This document shows, piece by piece, positions 46,597 to 60,619 of a stretch of 64,000 nt of DNA. The stretch comes from Fasciola hepatica (Eukaryota; Platyhelminthes; Trematoda; Plagiorchiida; Fasciolidae): NCBI GenBank assembly GCA_948099385.1, contig CANUEZ040000068.1, positions 1,217,001 to 1,281,000 on the forward strand, written 5' to 3'. Position 1 is the stretch's first letter, and every line of letters starts with the position of its first letter. The translations under genes were made by a program, and so were the position numbers. The notes under the pieces are model-generated. The model ran no database searches and was not told the origin of the DNA. It saw only the letters and a list, made by a program, of their open reading frames with translations.

Positions 46597-49534
46597 GGCC
46601 TGTTGGCCTTAATTTTAAATAGTACGGAATTAATTGGGCCATTTATATGAAGGGCTTGCACTCTTTACGATTGGTGGATCCGGTTTAATTTATTTCCAGC
46701 ACATGATTTGTTGATATAGGAGCAAACCAATTGGGTAAACACTGATTGTTTGTTAAAGTGACATCCGACTGACTGATTCACCGTTAATTTGATAAATAAC
46801 AGCTGACTGACTGATTATCATTGGATGATTCAGTAAAGAACACTTCTGCTGACCCCCGACTGACAGCGCATGCGCACAATTATTTAGTCTTGCGTGAATC
46901 CCTTCAATGAGGATGGTCTGGGAGACATGGCGAGCTGTGTTGTGGCTAGGGACAAGCACATCCTTAGCAACATTTAACTGTGAGAACAAATTCGAGAATT
47001 ATGTTGAATTCAGGTTGCGACTATTGCATAACATTTTATCTTATCCGTTCCCTTGACAATAATAGGAGTAGGGAATGTTTGAGAGAATTTCACTTTCATC
47101 CAATGACTGGCATTTAACAGCAAGTAATGCATAATTTTAGTAACCCGGATAAAAGGGTTTCGTAAGTTTTATGCATTCCAACCGAATTTATTTTTTAATT
47201 GTAAACGTAATGTAACCTGAATCAGTTACCGTTTTCATTGAAAATATACCTGATTTTTGTCCTTAAACCAGCAGATGTCTGTATATAGCATCAAACTATG
47301 CAATTTAATTCACACTACTCCTTTGAGATATACTTCGTCTCGAACCTCTCTCGAGAATAGAAAGTTTTCAGCATGTGATATAGTTTATCTATCTAGTTCA
47401 CTAGTACCATAGTGGTCTCGCTGAACTGACAAAATAATTAGTTACCGAAACCTACATGCTCTGAAGGACGAACTCGGGTTGGTGAGGATTCGGTCCGTAG
47501 CAAGATGTGTCTAGGTATGAATTTCCTAACTGTATCCTTTTTCAGATACCTTTGCCATCCAACCGCCAACGGCAGAAATGAGCCCACTGTGAATCATACA
47601 AAGTGAATAGTTTCCTAGTGCCAGTTGAAATCTGCCGAACGGAACTCATACTTTTCATCCTAAATGGAGAAAACAGAAGAGTTTTGATCAATTCAGTAAA
47701 GCCGCCTAATCATAAAAAGTGTTTTGGAGGCAGAACTTTCCTGATGTCAGCTAGGATATTTCAGTTCAGCGGATTTCAAGCGAGATTGTTGGTAATCATC
47801 GTGAAGAGCTTGGAAAAGCTCAAATAATACTGAAATTTATCGTACTAGGAGTGTTGTTTGATAAGGTTAGGCAAGTTCTGGAAATCATGTATATGAGAAT
47901 TTCTCAGGTTTATTCATGAAGTAATAACAGCTAACTTTTGAACTAAAAGACTGTAGTAACTAACTTCTGATTAAAGCTGTCACGGAAAATGTACGTGGTG
48001 CTTCGTCTCCGGCCGAGGTTTATATCATTGTGATTGTGCAACTCAGGGGGTAAGATTTCAGCTGGCATCCGTTCAGGTAATCGACAAAGAGCATTTCACT
48101 TACCAATAAGTATAATTCATATGTATCTATTACGTTGGGATTACCTCAAATACTTTCTTGTGTATACATACACGAGGACCCAGTAAACGCATAGTCAGCA
48201 ACTCAAGGTGAAAGTCAGACAAATTCCCCCCCCCCGGAAACGGAGAAGGCGGGAAAAGTCATGGTTTGAAGTTTTCGCACCTTTTTTAATCCTTCCATTA
48301 TTATGGAGACCAGTAGCAGATGTTTTTAGTTGAAACCAGCCTACTTGAGATTCCTCACACGGTGAGCGGTGGTTTTTAGTGCTTTCAAACCATAACTTCG
48401 TCGGGCAACACCAAGAACAAATGAGGATAATAAACTATTTTCGCGGAATCTTATTTGAGTTCCATTTCGAGAAGGCAAGAGCCTTTTGGATCAGGAAAAT
48501 TTACATTCACGACTGCTGCTAACGATCTTCACAGGAAATCTATGGAATTAGTCAACTTAAATCTGACTGCCGGCGAGTTTTTCAAATGACTATACTCATC
48601 AGCTTTCGGAACCTGTGCTTTAGTTGAATTTCTAGAAAAGGAACCTATCGCATTCCTCGTTCGCAATTCCTATTTACTCTTTCTCAACAAGTGTTCGTTG
48701 CATTTAATTAGTCTAATCCTGTAAGATGATTTTAGTTTCGTTGAAGTAGTCTGTTCCTGATTCTGTAGCTGAACTCATTCATCTTGTAGCTCCGGACCTC
48801 ATGTCGTATCCATGAGTCTCCCATAATAGAATGAACACTTATACTTTTATGAGCTATCTTGTTCTTGGCTGAAATAGTAACGTACGATCTTGAAAACATA
48901 AAGTGATTCAGCATTGTTTTTATCATGTGCCATAAACAGCTGATTACAAATCACTATTGAGTAAGTATAATCACCCGTGTTGTTGGTGTTGAGCGGAAAC
49001 CCCTTTGCTAAGTGGAAACGCGCATACACTCTAAAATCAGATAACCAGACAATACCATTGTTATCATTGATTCATTGGAACCCACGCAACTGTTAATTGC
49101 TTCTCCTTGCTCGAACAAAGGCATATTTTGCCCTTGATCATGTTGCAAATTAGTTTAAAATCTCTATGGACAAAGCAAAACATTTATGCATTGTTAGCAC
49201 CTATTAAACAGCACGTATGTTTATGTATAGACGTGGCTCAATGTTTGCTCCATTGCTTTTATTTTTTAATAACTGAGCCGTGTATCAAGTGCACTACTGG
49301 CTCGGTCACTTCAGTCATGAACGCTCAGTTATGCTACATCGGCTTTCACCTGATCCAGTTAAATCCATTTTGGCAAACTTGATCACATGACGGACCTGAA
49401 GACAAATCAAACAAATGAACCTATGGAAAAAGTACTGGGCTTTCAGGCATAACACAAACTCAGATTGGCAGGGCTTACTGAAGTTCATCATAACAGAGGA
49501 TTAATTTGAAACATTGGGTCCCCTTGATCCAGTT

Positions 49535-49604
49535 CATCAAAACAGATAGAAAACATAAATTGCGAGATGCAAGCATTTCTTTTAATCTTCTCAGTCGCGT
49601 ACGT
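49535..49604 (+). repeat. Inverted repeat arm, left (70 bp)
   Basis: It matches the reverse complement of 49786-49855 without gaps at about 93% identity, sharing the AACAGATAGA, TGCGAGATGCAAGCATTTCT and CAGTCGCGTACGT blocks. The spacer is about 180 bp. Confidence 0.78.
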
Positions 49605-49785
49605 AAAACATGCTATTTCGTGTTCAAATGGAGCACAGAGCAAAACAATGGAATAGATAGTATCAAGCGAAACTCGGAAACCATTAGGTAAACCTGATTG
49701 GTTACCGCCACGGCAGGCACACATTGTGGGTCAACAGTTTCTGTGCACACAGTGGGGGCCTGAGTCTATTTATCAACACTGCCTC

Positions 49786-49855
49786 ACGTACGCGACTGGG
49801 AAGATTGAAAGAAATGCTTGCATCTCGCACTTTATGTCTTCTATCTGTTTAGATG
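49786..49855 (-). repeat. Inverted repeat arm, right (70 bp)
   Basis: Partner of 49535-49604. Together they could form a small foldback element of about 320 bp. Confidence 0.78.
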
Positions 49856-51956
49856 ATTAATCAATATCTGCTCAGATATAATATACCCACAGTTGGAAAT
49901 AACATTGCGGGTTTTAAACACTATATCTGCGGGTACTCTATGGACTGATGTATGAACAGAGATTAAACAGGGAAAGGTGCAGTTTCCACAAAAACACGTT
50001 TACTGAAGGTGCGTTTAAAAATATTCCTCACCGGAAGGTGCCGAAGTAGCAAGTTCAAAAGTAAAATGTTCCATGGATTGCAAAGCAAGTTTAGACCTCT
50101 TCGAAATTATTGAGTTCTCTAATCCCCGACGATAACTTCCACTCGGATTACATTTTTCAAACCGTAAGCCAGAAGACTTTTATGAACGGAGGGGTCTTTA
50201 TTAGTTAAAGAAACCGTTGGGTGCACATAAGAAGATTGTTTTATTCAAGTGATACAAATTATGATTGAGGTTGGCAACAATTTCTTTTGACTGACTGCAT
50301 AGTAAGCACGAAAACCCCAATATTTCTGTATCAAAAACCCCTCATGTGTTTTGTAAATGTAAGTCTATATCACTAAATACAGACATATAAGGCAGGCAGA
50401 ATCCAGCCTGAAAAAATATTGTTCATGATAGTGCATCACAAGCTCAAACAATGGAGATAGTGCAGGCACATAATACGTAGAGTCAGTTGTATCGTAACTA
50501 TCATGATTGTAATGGTACACCGCTACAATAAAACCACATCACAGAGGTTTGCAGTATTACCTTATAATAATGGAAAACTAAGGTATTTCTTACAAAACAT
50601 CGACTAGCGGGGAAAAATGACAGATTTCAAGGGATCTTCCCTCAGGTGTCCATTGGACTGTGTGCATTACGTTCTAAATTGAATATGATGGAGTCACGCT
50701 TCTCAGTTTTGACGTGCGAACCTTTTACTCTTCCTTCTATTGTAGTAGTCAGTGACTATCCTGGTACGTTCATTTATAATCTGCTGCCTTAACAATTGCT
50801 CCTCCATTCGATAGTCAATTTGAAGGACGAAAATGTTTTCCAATGGAAGCATTGTTACGATGAAATTACTTTATATGAAAGTTATATATGTAACATAATA
50901 CATTATTATATAATTATCAACAAACTTGGTCTAAGCTAGTTGTACTTACATGCAGTGGAATACAGGTGTGCCACAGTACTTGCAAAATTATACAAACTTC
51001 GAGAAATTGTACTCTCCAAAATGGCTTTGAGCGGAGAAGGAAAGAGTTCTGGAGTGGACGGTTATTTATTTGCCAGAAAATCCCAAAGAAGTAGGAGGAT
51101 TCACATTTCCATCCGGTGACAGGAAGTCCATCAACGATCTTATTCTATGATGTGAATAAATACCAATCGAGTTTATCTGCGCCATCGCTGGGGTATCAAG
51201 ATGAATGTTGTTCCACAGTAAACAAAGTTATGCAAAGGCCATCAGCATTATTTCTATTGTATTTTGTTGGGAGTACTTTTGAAGTCACTGACTATTCGAA
51301 GTTACCAACGGTATCTGTACTGTTTAAAAACAATGATTCGAAAATTACTGCCTATTTATTTTCCATGGTGACCAAGTTTATTGTTTTTGCTCTATCTAGT
51401 TATGGATTGGAAGATGCGTGAAGCAGGAGGTAGCCAACTTAAGTGAAATGACCGTTAAGAGCCTAAGTCCGAATCCTATGCATCACAGTCAACGGATGCT
51501 CTTATATTATACTAAAACTTCTGAACCCGTCATATTATTCAGGTAATCCCTGAGACCGTTACCACATCACATTTTTGGGAGACAAGAAATTGCAACAACC
51601 TTCACGTCCCCACTGCGTGCTCTTGTAAACGCATCCAAAATTGGTCCCTGCAATGATTGTTTTATGACTTGAAAGGATACGATTCAATAACTTTAAAAGT
51701 AGCTATTACCATGATTCATTGCCAGTAAAATCGCAACACTTATCGGAAGTTTATGCAGGAAAAGCTCTGTTACGTCTTCGTATGTCAGTAATTTTATTGG
51801 TACTTATTACAATTTTTTATTGAAGTGGTAAAATGTAAGTGCCTCATTGTTTTCTGTACTTTCTCGCATAATATCTAAATAGCATGATTTTCATACTACA
51901 TTCACCAAATTCGTGAACCATTCGAGGAGTTTATTGTTTGGAAATCACACAAATAC

Positions 51957-51958
<2 letters not shown>

Positions 51959-52033
<75 letters not shown>
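51959..52033. repeat. (TA)n microsatellite
   Basis: About 75 bp of pure TA dinucleotide, the longest uninterrupted tract in the window. Confidence 0.97.
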
Positions 52034-52035
<2 letters not shown>

Positions 52036-53867
52036 AAGTACAGGATTTTTACACCCGGTAAAAAAACAAAAAGCCATATGTGTTGTAGGGTTTAAAATTT
52101 GGATGACGTGCCCGTTCAGAGAAGTTACAGATTTGAGTCGCTAACCTATTTCCTACGCATAATTTAACGGAATTGAATCTCTAAATCGACTGGATAATCT
52201 TGTTTTATATTTCAAAGTAGGTATTTGAAACGCCTTTCGCAGAAGTGCTTTGATCTACAGTATGCATGCCACAGTCCCATTTTTCCAGCACCATCTGCCC
52301 GGTTTCTACGGTTCACGAATAGTGCACTTAGTAAACGAACTTCCGGTTATCTTTGCTGGGATTCTGTATTAGATTTCGGAGTTTTATCCCATACATTAAC
52401 TGAATAGTATTTCACCAGGATTTGCCATGCAGTATTTTTGCTCTGCTCTTCAAATCAACCGCTGCAGATCTGCAGATCTTTTTCATTCTGATTGGTTACA
52501 TGAAGCGTATCCATTAATGGGTAACATGTAACGAAATCACATCTCTCAATAAACACATAAGGATATTATTCCTGTAAAAAATGTTGATTTTGTTCTTGCA
52601 AGCGGGAGTAACGACCACGTGTAGGTTGTGAAGCTTGTTATTCCCATGCTGAGCTACTACAATGATTTCGAACTGATTTACTCTGACCTTTTTGTCCTAA
52701 TGTTTGTACAATGTGAAAACGCATTAGCCGTGATCCGTGAGTCAAAAGCTGCCCATTATTTCGTTTCATGTTAGCATACTGCTAGAAGTGTTTGTATACA
52801 TCGGACCGGATGAATATTTTTTCGGCAAGGGTAATACGTAGCAGCTTCTGTTCTTTGTTCATAGATATTTTTACAATGCTTCTTTTAACTTCAGTTTTGT
52901 GCAAATTATGAAACTATTCTCATTTAGATGGCTCAGCAACCCAGGCAAACCCACTGTTGCCAACCCGCCTTTGATTCCTTCACCAAACTAACGGTTTACC
53001 TTCGTCACATCGTTCTGATGGTACCGGAATTGACAATTTACCTTTGTTGTGTTATCAATTATCAATGATTTAGCTGATAAAATCAATAAGATTTCCACTC
53101 GGATATGTCAACATTATACTAGTCTGATCCAATCCACTGAGGTTAACCGTGCACGGAAGAGCAGTAAAGAAGCTGATACTTTATGAAATCCAGCAGCAGT
53201 GATGTAGTTGTCATTTTAGTGCAGCCATAGAATTGTCGCTAAATTTTTGTAGACACTAGTCATGGAGCCTCCATGCATCATCGAGAAAGCATCCAAAGTA
53301 AGGCTAACAAGCACCTCGAACCATGGAAAACAGGCAAGGGCTTGATAAAAGAAAGCTCACAACTTATAAGCCACATAACCTGTTAGCCGAATCGCGAGGG
53401 AGTTCAAATTTGAGATGTAAGGTTGATGTCAAAACGACACATTTTAAATGGTAACGCCAGGATAATCCTAGCAGATTTGCTTATCATCAACATTGCTTGC
53501 TGCTGAGCTTCTGTGTCTTTATCGATAAATGATACAAATGTGCAACTTACACAGAAATCAAACCCAACAATGGACAACTACTTCCAACTGCACTTAAAAA
53601 ACGAAGGACTTAGTTACTAGCTTGAAGCTCAGTTGTCAACTCAAAATGAGACACGGCTGGTGATTGAGTAGTTCCTACAACGCCGATAGACCTTGTCGAA
53701 ACAATTTTATTCCGAACTTCGAGGGCTAGTTCTGTTTAAACTTCTGCCTTTAGTCGCCCCTCAAAATGGGTCGTATCGAATGCCCAGCAAAACTGAGAAG
53801 TAGTCAGCATCAGTTAACAAAAGCAATTGTTAACTAGAAAAAATTATATGGAACCAGCAAACACTGA

Positions 53868-54134
53868 AAACAAGGAAAAGCCGAAAACTCCAACATATTA
53901 CACAATATCTTGCTTTCCATAACATTCCGTGATCGGAAGCCAGAACCACTTACTAAAGCTGCGAAACAATACGTTGAACTGTGCAAGCCCAAACAAAACA
54001 GTAATTTGACTTCTGCTCATCCTCCTAAAATCAAACATTTAGCCTCCTTAAATCAGATATCCGCAAGAAAAGATATGAAAGAGCTTTTATATAACAAGCA
54101 CGGTTATGACAATCACATGGCTGTTTATAAATAA
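53868..54134 (+). CDS. Open frame of 88 codons, possible terminal exon
   Basis: The frame is open from a TGA at 53865 to TAA at 54132, without an early ATG, so it would have to be an exon. The hydrophilic, lysine- and proline-rich translation (FRDRKPEPLTKAAKQYVELC, then HPPKIKHLASLNQI and KELLYNKHGYDNHMAVYK) looks more like real protein than most frames here. The spacing of LC.PK and LASLN loosely recalls the short repeats of sperm-associated THEG-like proteins, but this is a weak impression. An AATAAA overlaps the stop codon region. No clear splice acceptor was found. Confidence 0.25.
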   Translation, partial: KQGKAENSNILHNILLSITFRDRKPEPLTKAAKQYVELCKPKQNSNLTSAHPPKIKHLASLNQISARKDMKELLYNKHGYDNHMAVYK

Positions 54135-57100
54135 AATAAGTAATCAAGGAATTTCTTCGATTGAGAGACGAAAAATTGTGTGAAGTTTTCTATTTCAATT
54201 TGAAACCCTATGAATTATGCACAGGTGACATCGGTAAGATTTCAGCTTGGCATCACAATGAAAAATATCGGTATTTATATATGTATATATTTCTATAAAT
54301 CTTTACTTCTCGAGCTTTCAAGAGGATCTCGTTTATGGTGAAGTTTATTAACAACCAGATTCTCGTCAAAATTGAACTCATGCAGGAGAGGAAAATCCTA
54401 AACAGCATATAAATACTATTCAAAATATAGACATTATTCTCTGAATGAATATGATACTAGTGCCACAGCATGTACTAACCTTTGAGTGCTTCCATTTCAT
54501 AATTCATTATTCTTAAACAATGCAGGAAAACATGATGTGAGATTTGCCTAGCGAAAACCACACCAGGTTCGTCGTGGAACTTGCTCCTGCTCCTCATTTG
54601 AAAATCTGAACGGAGCCAGGGCTGTACTCGGTTGCAGATTTCAGATTTAGCGCTTCTCACGTGCACGAATTTTATCGTTCAAATAAAAAAAGGAATCAGA
54701 TGGAACCTTAGATGACTAGTGTTGACTGATAGAAATTTGAATAAACACGCTGGTTTTTGTTCTTGGCAAAACCCAGACGCATTTTTGAACTAATCCAGGG
54801 CTAACAAAACAGACACACCACACATCATTTTCCTTTATTCTCCTGAATAAAATACCTTTCTTTTGTATGCTTGCGGATGAAAAGTACTCAGAATGCCTCA
54901 AAATGGTACGTTTTACTAATATAAAATGTCCTTCTTTATTTAGTGAAGTGATTATAGCTTCCTTTTTGTTTTCTGTTAGAAAAACTTGGTGTAGAGAACA
55001 CAATCTGTCAACCAGGCTCGTTATCAGTGGTTCATACTCATGCCATCACAGCACAATATATTGCGAAAAGCTGAGGGATTGGGGCAATTAGGTAAATTGG
55101 AGGAAGTGATAGAGATTAGTGAGCACAGAAACATATGGGCCAGACTCAGTTCCAAAACGGATGTGGATAGCTTCAAGCTTCTTGTCGGGTTTCGTCTGGA
55201 CTGTGACCTATTCTAGGATGGAGAGCTGGCCAGGGGACACGAAGGAAACATATTGTTTTTGAGCACACAGGGGGAATGTGGAGACGGATTCCGTCAATCT
55301 TCGCTGTGGATAGTGTTTGGCAATTTGTCAGTCTTGCTTACTGACGCCGAGCATTACACAAAGCACAGAAAGGCACAGTTACTCTCACTGTGTTAATTGT
55401 CTCATCTATGTGCGAAAACGTCGAGCTAGTGAGTGGGTTTATTGCTCCAGTGTGTGCCCCAGTGTTTAACAGTGCGGACAGGTGTTCGCGGATGTCCTCT
55501 AAAAGGTCCAATTCCTTAACACGTAATATATTGTGGTGCAACTATGGAAATGTCAATTACTGAAAACTTGCTTTTTCGCCAGTCTGTGTTCTTCAAATTA
55601 GTTCGCTGGGAAGTCTGTTCTGATTGGTTGATGAGACAGCAAACCGCCCTCTGACGGGGATGATGTCTCGTCTTAAAGATCTGTGCCATCGATCGGCTGT
55701 CCCGTGGCTCGTAATTCCGTTGGCGCGAACCTTGTCTTAAGTTCTAAGCAGACGCTGGCGTGCCCCCACTATCTTTCTTCGAAGTGTTGGGACATACCCA
55801 CAAGGATGGCACTTAGTAAGGTGCATTTGTTCACAATTTAATTGTTTTTACATTCACTCCAGTTTCCTCGCTGAAATTATGTCCTACTCTGTCGCATGGT
55901 ACACAGCAGCAGTGCTCTCATAGATTATTGCGTAATATAAGTTACGTGAGCACTTTCAAAGTGTGGTCCGTTGGGGAAAACAACACAACAGGCCGAAGTT
56001 CAACAGGGTATTTTGGACAGGTTTCAAACAGTTTTGGTCTATTTACGAGATAGTTTATCAGTTCCTAAGAAAAGACTGAGAAGGCATGGCATGCATTCAC
56101 AAAATCGCGATTCGCGTTCGCAAACAGTTGCTTAAAATTACTCAGGAAAAAAACCACAGTTAAACTGCAGACACAGATTTTTCCTGATCGAGTTTCTTCA
56201 GTTTTAATATGTGCAGAAAGGAAATACAGGTAATGTAGCTTTATAATGAAACAGGATTTTACAAAAAAGCTAAGTATATTTCATCAAAAATGGTTCAATG
56301 TACTCCGAAATTAGACTCGGATCTGTTGGTCGTACCGAACTCCGAATCTTCCCACCTAAGACAGCAGGCTACCCAAGATGATTTCCTAACATGTAGCTGA
56401 TTTTATGGATTTTGTCGGTTAGCAGTTGGGATTTTGGCGATGCGTCAACCATACAAATAAATGGCCTGAAGGAAAAAGTTGAAAAGAGTAGGGACTCAGC
56501 CAACGATTTTTGTTATGTAGAATCGGTAACTACCAATTAAAATGCGGCCATTTTGTTGTTATTTATTGACAGAATTAGCTGGTGAGTATATACCTCTGTG
56601 CAACATGTTTGAAGATAGTTCATTTTCAGTAGTCTGATAAAGATGGTGTCATGAGAAATAGTGTTGTAGCAACAATAGAAGCGATTTCATAGTCACGAAA
56701 TTGAGTAAGATTATATTGACGCTTTCCGAAAAAAGGAAAAATCGTTTTGCAGGTAACTTCGTTTGTTACAGTGACCAATCCTAATTAAAACTAAGCCTAC
56801 GCTTATAGGTACTAGGAATGTGTTATTTTACTAAGGAATGTCCAAATTACGGCTTAGTAGTATATTTCATATGCTTCCCTACAGGCAAGTTTTCCAAGAC
56901 AGACAAATTGCTGTCAAAAGAATATCCAATAATAAGATTTTTAATAGATTAGCCTTTATTTCACCGGATTCCGTGATATGAACGGTAAAGAACGACTTCT
57001 ATAATGGTTCCTTTCGAGTGAAGCAGGAAATACATGAAAGAACTGTGCATTCGTTGACAAGTTCGGGTAGTGGACAGCGGCTGAGTTAGAGCAAAGCTAT

Positions 57101-58654
57101 TTATAGTTTGTTACATCATACGGGCTAATGGTTGAGCATACCCGTAGCAGGCGAACCCAAAGGTTCTTGAGAAATGCTGATTCTATTAAGTCAGTGAGTC
57201 GTATGAAAATATAAAATTAAAGAAAACGGAGGGTACCGCATGCTACTCAAACGTAGGTCTGATAAACCTCACAAATTATGAAATATCTTGAATGTTCAAA
57301 CGTGTCTTACAAGACAGGAGTTGAATGCATGCACAGACACACCCACCCAAATTCACAAGGCCACCACGGTAAAACCCGAGTCATGAAGAGGCACTAGGAA
57401 TTCCAGAAACTTAGCAAATGTAACTGATAACGAAAGAACCAAAATACTCGGATAATTCTTTATCCAACTGTAGTGGCGTTCAGCTAACGCTGAAGATTGA
57501 CGGACTTCCATGGAATGCTAGATGATATCAGCATGTTAATGAGAGCTATTTTTCGCGAAAGTCTTGTCAGCTTCTTGTATCTAACCACGGCAACCAATCG
57601 CTCTATTTTTTTTCAAGTCCCCAAAAAGCAAAGTGAAAAATTCATATTTCACTTTTACACAAGCCCTATTCGAATTCGTAAATTTGATGCATTTCAAAAG
57701 TAGAAAAAAAATATAACAACAACTATTAGAGGATTAATCCACACTATTTGAACAGAAACATACATTATCAACTGATAAGAAGCAACTCATAAACAGAAAA
57801 TGCGGCATTTGTTTCCACTTTATTCTTCAGCTCTGTCAATCGATTCACGGAGTAAGTCGTCAATTGTTAACTTTTAGAGGATTAAAATGAGTTATGCGGG
57901 ATGTTTGAAGTTTGTTGTGTCATTATAAGTGCACAGTACCAGCACATATTCTCTTATTGTGAAAAATTACTAACCATTTATCAAGCTATTTAAAAATTTA
58001 GAGTGGGATTGGCTTGATGTCACGAAATGAATAGATCTTTACAATAAGAAAAAAATTGATGCAACATGTTTTGGTTGCAACCGACCTAACCGTTTGCTCA
58101 CGTGGAGAAATTATACCACAATAAACTGTGCAATTACAATAGAATTGGAATACGTATGAGGTAGAGTTCAGTGATTTTCCGTTCTGATCTGGCCTTTTGA
58201 AAATCCAAACTGTTGTTGCTCGGAATTGAAATTGCAAACAACCCAGCTACTGAAAAATTCGCATCACAAACCGTACACAGAATATTCCTTCATCACTTCA
58301 AAGTCTTGATTGGGCCTTCTATACGAGGAATGAGACTGTCCGTACAAGAACCTACAGTCAGTCGGCAAAAGCCTTTATCTCGTGGTGCACTTGTTTATTT
58401 GTAGTAGAGGTAGCGTTCAAAATGTTGAGAGACAACAGAGTTTTTCAAAACCGTTTTCTAAACAGATTCTTAAGTAGCTTATAAAATCTATGATAATGGG
58501 CAGATTCATGCTCTTCCCGTCAAAATCCCAATAAATTTGGCAATTCAAAAAACTGGACGCAATACTGATCCATTCATCACCCAGTTGTGACCAGTGGTGT
58601 CACAGTTGCTACACTTGTATGTGTATAATGTGCTCATGTGTAACATCATATGAT

Positions 58655-58712
58655 GTATATATATATATATATATACTTGTATATGCATTATAAGTATATA
58701 TATATATATACA
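58655..58712. repeat. Split (TA)n microsatellite
   Basis: Two TA tracts of about 20 bp joined by ACTTGTATATGCATTATAAG, itself partly palindromic. Confidence 0.93.
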
Positions 58713-59224
58713 CATGATTTCGAGTATATTTTGACTGTCCCATTCATCAGCCATGCTTATCACATTATGAGTCCTTCGGTCACCTAGCGGACTTGGGCGA
58801 TTTCATATTAACTCCAAGTTGTGAACAAGTGAAAACAGGTAAACATACTGAACAATCATCGAGAACAGCACGTTGAAAGAAAAGTCAGAAGTTCAGTCTC
58901 ACTACCTGTTTATTGACTTTCTTTGAAAGGCTTTCAAAAGAAGGTCTCAACTAGTTCTTCAAGCACCAAAATCCTGCCTGTTCCTCACTTCGAAATTCCG
59001 AAAACACCAAGAACAATTTACTAAAATGTGGGGAGTGATTATCATTTTATGCAGAAAAAATCGAAGCAATTACCCTGGATGCAATTTTTGATACTGATTA
59101 CGGAATTTATTTCGTTACGATTTCCAATAAAGCACCGGGTAATAAAAGCATTCTCTGGAATCATGTGCACCAACTATATGGTTCTGATCAACCCTATTTT
59201 CGGTTACTATAACGTTACGAGATG

Positions 59225-59370
59225 AAAAAATTTTATTGGACCGATATGTCATGATGACTTGGTTGTTTGTTCACTGACCCATAACCTTTCCAGACTTACG
59301 TTTGGGGGAACCGAGTGAGTAATGCATCTGATTATGTGGAGAAGATGTTTGAAACTATGACGAATGCATT
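59225..59370 (+). mobile_element. Possible SINE, copy 5 (highly diverged)
   Basis: The stretch CCGATATGTCATGATGACTTGG followed by TTGTTCACTGACCCATAACC lines up with the A-box and anticodon-arm regions of the other copies. GGGGGAACCGAGTGAGTAATGCATCTGATTATG resembles the following body. The B box is not intact. It is included because several short blocks agree in order. Confidence 0.4.
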
Positions 59371-60619
59371 TTAGGAATAAAATACGTGATTGGTGTGATT
59401 GATGTGTTTGCAGTTACACCCTGAGTATTAGTTTCTTGGAGTTGAAATTTACATTTTAAATTAGGCAACCAACACTATCCCTTCTCTGAGAGTTCAGAAG
59501 CAAAATTGTCTGATTGCCTATGTTGAAATAAAATGCCGGAATGACACTCAATATCATGACACTGAAGCACACGGTTGGTTAGCACTCCAAGTTTCATATA
59601 TCAAGTTAAACAGAAAAATAATTGTGTGTTATAAAAACAACAGAATCAATACGGTCAGGGACATCTGCAATTTATCATTTATTAATAGTATTATTATTAA
59701 AATTAAAAACAGCTCAAACTTGTGAAGAAATATCAGCAGCAAATAGTAATTGTTTTGAAGTGGATCTGAGCCAACCAGCGTATGTACATGAATGCTTCAC
59801 TAGAGTTCTCACAAAGCGATTTTATCACAGTTCTCAACGGTTTACTCTGATGATACACGAAGTAATAACATGGCAGTTTGGCCACATTGTTTCTGAACCC
59901 ACTTTTTTCCCGAAAATTCAACTGGAATTGTCAACCAACCCTCAGTTATAACTACGAAGTTTGTCTTTTGTATATGCAATAAGAGGGGTAGTATCAGCCT
60001 TGTGGGCGAGGCTTTGTTTGTTAGTCCCATTGATGAAAACAACTTATAAAATATCAAGCTTCACAGATTGTGTGAAGTGTGTGTAAAATACATTAAAGTA
60101 GAAATAACTGGTTCAGTTTAGCTTCAGAAACCACACACCAAGAATTTCGTGAAGGTTCTGACTCTCAATTTCTCTATCTTAGTTGTGAAGGATTAGTACA
60201 TATTATTAGTTATAAACGGGCCATCTTAATTGCCTTGTGTGAGAGTCTCATTCAGTCGGTAAGAACCATCCACAATTCGTGTTCCTACAGAGTATCCGCT
60301 GAACAGATGATTTCCATCCCGGTATTGTTGCACTTTGAGTATTACAATGATACGGATTAAACAGAAAAACGACAAATGTGCATCAACACTTCAGTCTATT
60401 CCCATCAGCATCCTCATGAACCTTCTACCTGGTTGGTGTATCCTTGTTACGAGGTACCGTCAACGTAGACTGCACGCAGTCGAATACCGACTGATTGCCA
60501 AGCTTGTATTGCTCGACCTGAATTTGAGATTTCAAAACCAGAGTGGATGTGAGCAATATTCGTAGAAATTCCCAAACAGCAAGGAGTTCATGTTCTTTTC
60601 TTTAGGTGTAATTTGCCAG

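Larger units (their letters stand above)
45940..53860. other. No supported gene
   Basis: Contains two TA microsatellites and the 70-bp inverted repeat listed separately, a C10 run at 48226-48235 and a 21-base AG...GT candidate at 47141-47161. The frame at 51095-51421 (plus) is fairly protein-like but unidentified. Confidence 0.5.
54140..60610. other. No supported gene except the SINE-like copy at 59.2 kb
   Basis: 55150-55800 is GC-richer. A minus frame at 55338-55541 (RVKELDLLEDIREHLSALLN) looks protein-like but has no recognised domain or splice support. The remainder is background. Confidence 0.5.

Noticed and set aside
48226..48235. C10 homopolymer
   Set aside because: Simple run with no further structure.
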